This document shows, piece by piece, positions 1 to 5,757 of a stretch of 6,872 nucleotides of DNA. A model generated the notes under the pieces. The model searched no databases. It saw only the letters and a program-made list of their open reading frames with translations, and was not told the DNA's origin. The position numbers were made by a program, and so were the translations under genes. Source of the stretch: Candidatus Omnitrophica bacterium UBA1562 (GTDB lineage: Bacteria > Omnitrophota > Gorgyraeia > Gygaellales > Profunditerraquicolaceae); assembly GCA_002322525.1 (NCBI GenBank), contig DCOU01000054.1, forward strand, positions 3,579 to 10,450. Reading direction: 5' to 3'. How positions within the stretch are numbered: the first letter of the stretch is position 1; each line of letters opens with the position of its first letter.

Positions 1-1
1 T

Positions 2-862
2 ACTGAGCTAAAACTCAATACTGATATTTCATCCCTAATGAGCAGTGAAGCCAAACTTAGAGAAGAAATCAGCCTTTTAGATAAGAATAGGAAAGAGACA
101 GAAACAGAACTTTCCGATAAAATAGCAGCTTTAGAAAAGGAGAAATCATCTTTGCAGACAAAGATTAGTACCTTTGATTATATAAGATCGAGTTTAGAAT
201 CTAAAATAGATAGCCTTAATACTGAACTTCGCACCTTATCTGACTCCAGGAATGCGATTCAATCCCAACTAAAAAGAGAAATAGCATCCTCAAAAGAGAA
301 TGAGACTAAGTTAAAGAATACGGAATCTAAATTGGCAAGCTTAGAACAGGAAAAGAAAGAGATGGAAGTAAGATTAGGAGATGAATTAGTAAGTCTTAAA
401 AAAGACAAGGAGAAAATGGAAAAACAATTAAATAACCAACCTGCTGATTTAGAGATAAGTTTAAAGAAAAAAGCAGAGTCAAAAAAGAGCATTGAGGCAG
501 AATTTAATAAGAGGCTCTCCTTCAAACTTGAAGAAAAAGAGATGATTAAGGAGGAAGAAAAGAAAGCTCCTAAAATGGAGTCCGCAAAAACAAAAGAAGA
601 TTTAGGAAAGGTAATTGAGAAAAAGACATCTGGTATTATAATTGGAAAAAATTTAGAAAATAGAGAGATTTGGATTGATTTTGGAGGAGCCAATGGTGTT
701 GTAGAAAGCCAGGGTTTTGATGTATACCGCAAAGATGTAAAAATCGCTGAATTAAAAGCAATTAAGATTTTTGATAGTTTCACAGTAACAAAGACCTTGC
801 CTGATAAGGATTTTGATAGCGTAGAAGAGCTTGATGAGGTAAAGATATCCTCAATAAAATAG
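2..862 (+). CDS. Coiled-coil protein with C-terminal FlgT-C-like beta domain (5' partial)
   Basis: The frame is open from position 2, so the gene almost certainly starts left of the window. The first ATG (38) has no ribosome binding site, and the 12 codons before it (TELKLNTDISSL) already follow the same heptad-like pattern. About 175 residues after that Met are highly charged, Lys/Glu/Leu/Ser-rich coiled coil with no Pro or Gly breaks for long stretches. A Lys/Glu linker follows, then a compact domain of about 80 residues (nt about 605-860) with a pattern of the type GxVIEK...GIIIG...IWIDFGGANGV...GFDVYR...IAELKAIKI...DEVKI. This resembles the small beta-barrel seen at the C terminus of FlgT and of many coiled-coil envelope proteins. 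The family resemblance is from memory and moderate. The visible part has no membrane segment; a signal or anchor may lie upstream. Function is unknown; a structural envelope role is plausible. It ends 2 nt before the palindrome at 864. Confidence 0.8.
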   Translation, partial: TELKLNTDISSLMSSEAKLREEISLLDKNRKETETELSDKIAALEKEKSSLQTKISTFDYIRSSLESKIDSLNTELRTLSDSRNAIQSQLKREIASSKENETKLKNTESKLASLEQEKKEMEVRLGDELVSLKKDKEKMEKQLNNQPADLEISLKKKAESKKSIEAEFNKRLSFKLEEKEMIKEEEKKAPKMESAKTKEDLGKVIEKKTSGIIIGKNLENREIWIDFGGANGVVESQGFDVYRKDVKIAELKAIKIFDSFTVTKTLPDKDFDSVEELDEVKISSIK

Positions 863-863
863 G

Positions 864-928
864 AAAATAGGGACAGCGACCATTTATTTCTATTTATTTC
901 TTAAGAAAATGGTCGCTGTCCCTATTTT
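864..928. repeat. Perfect 22-bp inverted repeat with GGGACAGCGACC core (REP/RAYT-like palindrome)
   Basis: Arms at 864-885 and 907-928 are exact reverse complements over 22 bp and enclose a 21-nt AT-rich loop. The core of the left arm is GGGACAGCGACC; the right arm carries GGTCGCTGTCCC. The loop region contains ATTTATTTC twice in direct repeat (882-890 and 892-900), followed by the palindrome TCTTAAGA (899-906). Short palindromes built on GGGACAG-type cores are often dispersed in bacterial genomes alongside REP-associated tyrosine transposases (Y1/IS200-like). That link is from general knowledge; no transposase is encoded here and copy number cannot be judged from one window. Confidence 0.85.
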
Positions 929-931
929 ATT
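868..931 (+). terminator. Probable intrinsic terminator formed by the palindrome
   Basis: The hairpin begins 2 nt after the stop codon of the upstream coiled-coil gene. Its GC-containing stem (GGGACAGCGACC paired with GGTCGCTGTCCC) is followed on the plus strand by the T-rich run TATTTTATTT. This fits a rho-independent terminator separating that gene from the promoter at 931. The 21-nt loop is larger than usual, and the A/T ends of the stem overlap the U tract, so efficiency is uncertain. The stem is symmetrical, so the other strand could also be terminated. Confidence 0.6.
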
Positions 932-958
932 TGACAAAATTAAATTCTATGGTATAAT
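931..958 (+). promoter_or_regulatory. Sigma-70 promoter, TTGACA-16-TATAAT with extended -10
   Basis: Consensus TTGACA at 931-936 and consensus TATAAT at 953-958 are separated by 16 bp. TGG at 950-952 gives a TGn extended -10. Transcription would start near 965, leaving a leader of about 50 nt before the ATG at 1015. The -35 box begins 3 bp after the palindrome ends. This is expected to drive the small HTH gene and perhaps, by read-through, the whole secretion operon. Confidence 0.85.
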
Positions 959-1014
959 GATAGATATGAGAGTTACGGTAATTAGGATAAGTTTATTAAA
1001 AAGAGAATAAGAGA

Positions 1015-1260
1015 ATGGGAAAAAAAAATAATAGACACAATAAAATGCTTGCAGCAAGAGAGATTATGAAGGAATACAATCTAACTTACCAAACGGTAAA
1101 TCACTATACAGATTTTGGATTATTGCCCGTAGTGTTAAAAAAAGGAAATGTGAGGTTTTATGACAAAAATATAGTAAGGGGGCGCCTAAAAAAGATAAAG
1201 GAATTGACAGAAGAAGGGTATTCTTTGCGTTTGATTCGCAAACAAATAATTGGAATTTAA
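1015..1260 (+). CDS. Small MerR-type helix-turn-helix DNA-binding protein
   Basis: An 81-residue protein with the layout of a MerR DNA-binding domain and little else. A helix-turn-helix lies at residues 14-35 (AREIMKEYNLTYQTVNHYTD). A wing with GLLPVV...GNVRFYD follows at 35-50, and further helices at 51-79 (RGRLKKIKELTEEGYSLRLIRKQI) match the MerR pattern for promoter DNA contact. The long dimerisation helix and effector-binding domain of full MerR regulators are absent, and there are no Cys residues for metal sensing. The N terminus is basic (KKNNRHNK). The start at 1015 has only weak purine-rich sequence upstream (AAGAGAATAAGAG); ATG 1045 is an alternative but would trim only the basic tail. 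It sits between two promoters sharing an 11-bp -10 element, so self-regulation and control of the operon starting at 1328 are plausible inferences. Confidence 0.85.
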   Translation: MGKKNNRHNKMLAAREIMKEYNLTYQTVNHYTDFGLLPVVLKKGNVRFYDKNIVRGRLKKIKELTEEGYSLRLIRKQIIGI

Positions 1261-1276
1261 AATAGGACTAAACTTA

Positions 1277-1303
1277 TTGAAATATAAGCAGATATGGTAT
1301 AAT
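1277..1303 (+). promoter_or_regulatory. Probable promoter of the secretin operon, extended -10 TGGTATAAT
   Basis: A perfect TATAAT lies at 1298-1303 with TGG at 1295-1297 (extended -10). The best -35 candidate is TTGAAA at 1277-1282, only 15 bp away, so promoter strength may depend mainly on the extended -10. The start would be near 1310, giving a leader of about 18 nt. That leader contains the ribosome binding site AGGGA (1317-1321), 6 nt from the ATG at 1328. The 11-mer TATGGTATAAT (1293-1303) is identical to that of the upstream promoter (948-958). Confidence 0.7.
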
Positions 1304-1327
1304 ATGGTTGAAACTTAGGGATAAAAC

Positions 1328-2200
1328 ATGAGTTACTTCAAGCTGTTAGGATTTGAAAGGGAGCCATTCTCTACCAGTCCGGACCCCGAGTTCTTTTATT
1401 TATCCAAGGAGCACGAGACAGCCCTGACCAATATTCTGATAGAACTCCGGCTAAAAAGAGGATTATCGGTCATTTTGGGAGATGTGGGGACTGGTAAGAC
1501 CACTCTCTCACGAAAACTCATACAGGAATTAAAGGAAAGAGAAGATGTTATATTTCATATCATATTAGATCCTTCTTTTAACAATGAGTTTCTATTCCTT
1601 AGCTCATTAGTAAGAAATTTCGAAATAAATGGCGTAGGATGTGACAGTTCCAGCGCAATCTTAGACTTAAGAGAATCATTAGAGAGATATCTTTTTCAAA
1701 AAGGCGTAACCGAAAATAAGACTATTACATTAATTATTGATGAAGCTCAGAAATTAAATGAAGACTCTTTAGAGGTGCTGCGCGTATTGCTTAATTATGA
1801 AACAAATGAATTTAAGCTCCTGCAGTTAGTTCTATTAGGTCAGCTTGAATTGTATTCCAAGATAATGAATATCTCTAATTTCTTTGACCGCATCAGTTTT
1901 AAATATTCTTTAAACCCGCTAAATTTTAATGAAACTAAAGAGATGATCGAGTTTCGCATAAGGCAAGCAGGCTATAAAGCAAATATGCAACTTTTTCTGG
2001 ATGATGCTATAAGAGAAATTTATCAATATAGCCGAGGCTATCCCAGAAGGATCACTATGCTATGTCATCAGGCCCTAAAAAATCTGGTACTAAAGAATAA
2101 ATTTGTGGTAGATGCAGCGTTTATTCGTGAGTTGATAGATAAGGAAATAAAATCAGGATGGCACAGGAAAGACCCATTACTCCAGAAAAACAGCTATTAA
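1328..2200 (+). CDS. ExeA/GspA-like AAA ATPase (general secretion pathway protein A family)
   Basis: A 290-residue P-loop ATPase. It opens with YFKLLGFEREPFSTSPDPEF, the characteristic N terminus of the ExeA/MshM family. Visible motifs are Walker A GDVGTGKTT (51-59), Walker B TLIIDEAQ (134-141), a sensor-1-like strand QLVLLGQLEL (166-175), an arginine in FFDRIS (185-190), and sensor 2 GYPRRI (237-242). Aeromonas ExeA is about twice as long, with a transmembrane segment and a peptidoglycan-binding domain that help secretin assembly through the cell wall. Both parts are missing here, so this is an ATPase-only, probably cytoplasmic form that would need a membrane partner. The protein encoded next, with one membrane helix, is the obvious candidate. 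A good site AGGGA lies 6 nt before the ATG. The 3' end overlaps the next gene by 43 nt in another frame. TniB-type transposition ATPases share the fold, but the neighbours favour secretion. Confidence 0.92.
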   Translation: MSYFKLLGFEREPFSTSPDPEFFYLSKEHETALTNILIELRLKRGLSVILGDVGTGKTTLSRKLIQELKEREDVIFHIILDPSFNNEFLFLSSLVRNFEINGVGCDSSSAILDLRESLERYLFQKGVTENKTITLIIDEAQKLNEDSLEVLRVLLNYETNEFKLLQLVLLGQLELYSKIMNISNFFDRISFKYSLNPLNFNETKEMIEFRIRQAGYKANMQLFLDDAIREIYQYSRGYPRRITMLCHQALKNLVLKNKFVVDAAFIRELIDKEIKSGWHRKDPLLQKNSY

Positions 2201-2841
2201 AATTAATTGAAGACCCAAAGTCAAAAACCACAGCTGTTAGCGCGCAGGCGATTAAACATCAAGGGTTGAGTTTATTTTCTTTTAGTGCCTGGATAGGCAG
2301 GATTTCTTTTTTTAAAGATTGGTTTAAAAGACGGCTTCAGAGGCCCAAATCCCATGGGTTTAATACCAAAATAATAAGCAAGGCCTTAGGGATTTGCATC
2401 TTTGTCTTAGCATTTTATTTTATAAATAATCTTTTTACCTCTTTTATTAATTTTAAAAAGGTGCCCAATTTATTATTAGAAGTTAAAAAAGAGGATTCAA
2501 AGCCGGAGAGTTTTCAAGAGACCTCTGTTTCAAAAAAAGCAGTTTCTTATTTTTTAGAAAAAGTCAGACAAAGGGATATTTTCAAGATGGGACAGAAAAA
2601 ACCGGTTACTGCTGAGATTGCGGCTAAAGGGCCTTCCTCAAGAATAATTGAGGCCACCCAGCATTTAAAACTGGTAGGGGTTTCCTGGTCTAATGACCCG
2701 GATGCAATGATTGAGGACACAAAGGCATTAAGGACTTTTTTTGTAAAAAGAGGGCAGTTGATTGGCGAGATAAAAATTCAGGCAATTTTTAAGGATAAGG
2801 TTGTTTTAAGTTATGCTGGAGAAGAAATTGAGTTGAGATGA
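2158..2841 (+). CDS. Single-pass membrane protein with PilP/GspC-like C-terminal domain
   Basis: A 227-residue bitopic protein. Residues 1-73 are a basic, probably cytoplasmic region (ITPEKQLLKLIEDPK near the start, then KDWFKRRLQRPK). One hydrophobic helix covers about 76-97 (ALGICIFVLAFYFINNLF). A periplasmic linker with a Q/RDIF motif (140-142) follows, and residues 169-227 form a domain of the type HLKLVGV...DAMIED...FFVKRGQLIGEIKIQAIFKDKVVLSYAGEEIEL. This pattern matches the GspC homology region / PilP fold, which binds the secretin N0 domain and couples it to the inner membrane. GspB/ExeB-type proteins, the usual ExeA partners, have a similar layout and remain an alternative. The start at 2158 lies inside the ATPase gene (43-nt overlap) with AAGGA at 2141-2145 and AGG directly before the ATG; it keeps a long cytoplasmic tail that could dock the ATPase. 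The stop overlaps the secretin start as ATGA. Confidence 0.8.
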   Translation: MAQERPITPEKQLLKLIEDPKSKTTAVSAQAIKHQGLSLFSFSAWIGRISFFKDWFKRRLQRPKSHGFNTKIISKALGICIFVLAFYFINNLFTSFINFKKVPNLLLEVKKEDSKPESFQETSVSKKAVSYFLEKVRQRDIFKMGQKKPVTAEIAAKGPSSRIIEATQHLKLVGVSWSNDPDAMIEDTKALRTFFVKRGQLIGEIKIQAIFKDKVVLSYAGEEIELR

Positions 2842-4703
2842 AATCTATAAGAAACATATTTTTATTAAGCATTCTTATTTTTCTTTTTATTTTCCATTTT
2901 ATGGTTTATAATTTGGGAGCTGAGAAGACATCCGCTCAATTAGCCCAGGCCTCCTCAAGCCATGCCCAGGCCGCAGTTTCGCCTATACCTGGCGGTATGC
3001 TGGAAAGGATTTCTTTGGACCTGCGCAATATCGAGGTAGTAGATGCGCTTAAATTTTTAGCCACGAAAGCAGGGATAAATATCATTGCTACTAAAAATGT
3101 TACCGGCAGGATTACGCTTATGGTTGAGAATGTGCCGGTCAAAGATATATTTGATATAATGCTGCGTTCCAATGAGCTTGCCTATACAAAAGAAGGCGAA
3201 ATCTATAATGTAATGACCGAAGACGAATATAAGGCGCTTTTTGGAAAGAAGTTTGCAGATATCCGTCAGGTGAAGGCATTTAAACTCCAATACGCAATAC
3301 CTGAGCAGGCATTTAGTCTTTTAGATACTTTAAAGAGCGAAGTAGGGAGGGTTTTAGTTGAACCCGATTCTGGCACTGCTCTTATTATGGATACCCCAGA
3401 AAATATCAAACAGATTGAGAATGCTTTAGCCACATTAGAACAAAAAAATTTAGTTCGGGTGTTTAACCTTAAATACGCAAGGGCAAAAGATGTGGAAGAG
3501 CAACTTAAGGCACAATTAGATGCTAAGAAAGTCGGCTCAATAAAAGCAGATGAACGCTCAAATCAGGTGATTGTTCAGACACTGCCTGAAAGAATGCAAG
3601 ATGTCGAAAAGTTGGTTGAGGCCCTAGACAGAAAGACAAAGCAAGTTCTGATCGACACCAAGATTATTAAGATTAAATTATCCGATGAGTTGACTTCCGG
3701 GATTGAATGGGAGGGGTTATTTAGTTTGGGCAAAAAAGTTGGCACTACGTATATGGGTTCTTATCCGTTTAGCGTGCTGCAGACTGGCACCAGTGCCTGG
3801 AAATCAAGGCAGACATTCTTGGATGAGCAAGGCAAGGTAGGCGCATACCCTTTTAGTGGCAATACCGCCAGTGTTTCCGGCAGCACAAAAGTTGCTCCCG
3901 GAGAAAAGATGCACGTGGGTATGATAAATACTAGACAGGACTTTGATACCCTGATTAAATACCTACATACCTTGGGCAATACTCAGATACTTTCTAACCC
4001 TAAATTAGCGGTGATAAATAATCAGGAAGCGAGAATCCACGTGGGCGAAAAACAGGCATATGTTACTACTACCACCACTACTGGTCAGACCACCACTACT
4101 GTGTCAGAGGAGGTTACTTTCGTGGACGTGGGAATTCAATTATCAGTAACCCCAACTATAAATGATGACGGTTATGTAACTATGAAAGTAAAACCAGAGG
4201 TCTCTAGTGTAGTCTCAACTCTTACTACACCTTCTGGTAATAAAATTCCTATAATTGATACCTCATTGGCAGAGACAACGGTAATGATAAAGGACGGCGC
4301 ATCCATTATTCTTGGAGGTTTACGCAAAGAAAAAAAGATATCTAGTTCCGAGCAGGTACCTATTTTAGGTAAGATACCTTTGTTGGGTTTCTTTTTCAGG
4401 TCAAGCGCAAATAAAACCGAAAGAACCGAATTATTAGTAATGTTAACTCCCCATATTGTTAGCGGCGAAACCCTCACTACCGGTGATGAAAGGGAGTTTG
4501 GAACCATGCCGGGTAAAGAATATAAAGAATACCCTGCCCTTAGTGAACAATCAGATTTTAAACCACCCAAAGAAGCGCCAGAGAAGGTAATTAGCCCGAA
4601 AGAGGCGCCGGAAGAGGAGATGAAACCTTACCGTGATTATTCAAGCTTAGAAGAAGAAAAAGAGTCAAAAACTATGCTCAAAGGAGAAGAAGACAATGAA
4701 TAA
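2838..4703 (+). CDS. Outer-membrane secretin (GspD/PilQ superfamily)
   Basis: A 621-residue secretin, the gated outer-membrane channel of type II secretion or type IV pili. A hydrophobic signal sequence lies at about 6-26, with cleavage likely somewhere in 27-46. An N0/STN domain follows at 57-128 (ISLDLRNIEVVDALKFLA...). Two ring domains come next: N1-like about 144-202, N2-like about 205-266 with DERSNQVIVQ. The secretin core is 268-542: QVLIDTKIIKI, ILSNPKLAVINNQEARIHVG, and the signature VPILGKIPLLGFFF (507-520) followed by ELLVMLTPHIV. There is no N-terminal AMIN domain as in many PilQ proteins and no clear N3, so GspD or PilQ cannot be decided. A Thr-rich loop (410-421) lies in the core. 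Residues 543-621 are an acidic, Pro/Glu/Lys-rich tail with PKEAPE twice, in the place of a pilotin-binding S-domain. Translation is coupled to the upstream gene through a 4-nt ATGA overlap. Confidence 0.95.
   Translation: MKSIRNIFLLSILIFLFIFHFMVYNLGAEKTSAQLAQASSSHAQAAVSPIPGGMLERISLDLRNIEVVDALKFLATKAGINIIATKNVTGRITLMVENVPVKDIFDIMLRSNELAYTKEGEIYNVMTEDEYKALFGKKFADIRQVKAFKLQYAIPEQAFSLLDTLKSEVGRVLVEPDSGTALIMDTPENIKQIENALATLEQKNLVRVFNLKYARAKDVEEQLKAQLDAKKVGSIKADERSNQVIVQTLPERMQDVEKLVEALDRKTKQVLIDTKIIKIKLSDELTSGIEWEGLFSLGKKVGTTYMGSYPFSVLQTGTSAWKSRQTFLDEQGKVGAYPFSGNTASVSGSTKVAPGEKMHVGMINTRQDFDTLIKYLHTLGNTQILSNPKLAVINNQEARIHVGEKQAYVTTTTTTGQTTTTVSEEVTFVDVGIQLSVTPTINDDGYVTMKVKPEVSSVVSTLTTPSGNKIPIIDTSLAETTVMIKDGASIILGGLRKEKKISSSEQVPILGKIPLLGFFFRSSANKTERTELLVMLTPHIVSGETLTTGDEREFGTMPGKEYKEYPALSEQSDFKPPKEAPEKVISPKEAPEEEMKPYRDYSSLEEEKESKTMLKGEEDNE
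4065..4101 (+). repeat. In-frame 18-nt tandem duplication in the secretin (Thr-rich loop)
   Basis: The 12-mer ACCACCACTACT occurs at 4071-4082 and again at 4089-4100, each followed by G, with an 18-nt period. Together with two preceding ACT codons this encodes TTTTTTGQTTTT (residues 410-421) between the conserved HVGEKQAYV and EEVTFVDVGIQL segments of the secretin core. The repeat is a whole number of codons, so slippage would change loop length without breaking the frame. Confidence 0.7.
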
Positions 4704-5739
4704 TAAATTTAAGATTTCGTCAGCATTTATCCTCATAGGCGCTTTAATTTTTGGCGAAGGCATAGGGATTATATATTTTGCTAATCAATCAAAGAATCTG
4801 AGGGAGAAATCTAAGAATCTTACAAAGAAAATAGAAAGCATAGAGCCTGGTTATGCAGCCATGAGCAGCCAGAAACAAGAAATTGAAAATAAATACAGTA
4901 GTCTTTCTAAGGAATATGAGGCAATAAAAGAAGACCGTAATAATCTTATGACGCAGGCAAAGAGCCTGTTAGGCAAGAGAACAAGGGCGGATGAATTAGC
5001 AGCTTCTTTAGAGAAAGCTAACTTAGAGATGAGTCAGCTTCAGAAGGGAAAAGAAGAGATACGGATTCAGAATCAGAAATTGCAGGAAGTGATTAAGCAA
5101 GTCATGGCTGCCCAAGATCAAATAGCCAAGGAAAGGGATGAGTATAAAATTTCCTATGAAAAGGCCAGAAAGGATACTATAATAAACGAGTTGAAAAAAG
5201 AGGCCGCTAATTTAGGAAGAGAAAAGAGCAGTCTTGAAAGTAACCTGAAAAATAAAAATAAGGAAATCGAGCGACTCAAGGCGCAAAGAACAAAATTAGA
5301 AGGAACAAAAGAAGAGTTAACCCAGCAAGTTAAAGAGCAGAAAAAAACCATTACTGAGGCAATAAAGAAAAACAAGGGATTAGAAGAGGAGGTAAAAAAT
5401 ATACCTAATAAGTTCTCTGAAATTGCGCGGCAGAATAAGAAGTTAATTAGAGATACCGCGAAAATGCATTATAATTTAGGAGTTTTTTATACCAAAAACA
5501 AAGAATACAGCCGGGCAATTGCCGAATTTGAGAAGGCAGTAGAGATAAATCCTGATGATGCTTATGCGCATTTTAACTTGGGTTATATCTATGCAGAGTA
5601 TCTGGTGAACCGTAAGAAAGCAATTGAACACTTTCGGCATTATTTGCGTCTGGCTAAAAGTGATGACAAGGATGTAGATTGGGTAAAAAAATATTTACTT
5701 ACCTGGGAGACATATGAAGGTAAGAAGGTAATGGAATAG
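4696..5739 (+). CDS. Membrane-anchored long coiled-coil protein with C-terminal TPR repeats
   Basis: A 347-residue protein of three parts. An N-terminal hydrophobic helix (about 8-29, ILIGALIFGEGIGIIYFA) acts as a signal anchor. About 220 residues (31-250) are charged, heptad-patterned coiled coil. Two TPR-like units end the protein: 256-289 (MHYNLGVFYTKNKEYSRAIAEFEKAVEINPDD) and 290-323 (AYAHFNLGYIYAEY...AIEHFRHYLRLA). No lipobox Cys is present, so it is not a lipoprotein like the TPR pilotins PilF/PilW. It is predicted to be held in the inner membrane with the TPR end in the periplasm. It overlaps the secretin stop by 8 nt and has the strong site AAGGAG (4681-4686) 9 nt before the ATG, so it belongs to the same operon. 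A secretin assembly or scaffold role is inferred from position only; no named family is recognised. Confidence 0.85.
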   Translation: MNNKFKISSAFILIGALIFGEGIGIIYFANQSKNLREKSKNLTKKIESIEPGYAAMSSQKQEIENKYSSLSKEYEAIKEDRNNLMTQAKSLLGKRTRADELAASLEKANLEMSQLQKGKEEIRIQNQKLQEVIKQVMAAQDQIAKERDEYKISYEKARKDTIINELKKEAANLGREKSSLESNLKNKNKEIERLKAQRTKLEGTKEELTQQVKEQKKTITEAIKKNKGLEEEVKNIPNKFSEIARQNKKLIRDTAKMHYNLGVFYTKNKEYSRAIAEFEKAVEINPDDAYAHFNLGYIYAEYLVNRKKAIEHFRHYLRLAKSDDKDVDWVKKYLLTWETYEGKKVME

Positions 5740-5757
5740 GCCGTGTAAGTCAAAAAC

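Noticed and set aside
38..40. ATG as the true start of the first coiled-coil gene
   Set aside because: No ribosome binding site precedes it and the frame with heptad-like residues stays open to the window edge.
259..783. Minus-strand open frame of 174 codons opposite the coiled-coil gene
   Set aside because: It is rich in Ser/Phe/Leu, as expected for the antisense of Lys/Glu-rich codons, lacks a start context and has no recognisable domain.
1261..1327. Riboswitch or RNA leader before the ATPase gene
   Set aside because: The gap is only 67 nt and is filled by a promoter and ribosome binding site, leaving about 18 nt of leader.
2158..2200. 43-nt overlap considered as a frameshift or sequencing error joining ATPase and membrane protein
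   Set aside because: The ATPase already has a complete family-like C terminus after sensor 2, and the second frame begins with an ATG and a plausible N-terminal region, so two separate coupled genes fit better.
4172..4570. Minus-strand open frame of 132 codons inside the secretin gene
   Set aside because: It lies wholly opposite a strongly conserved secretin core and shows no domain of its own; the plus strand explains the coding signal.
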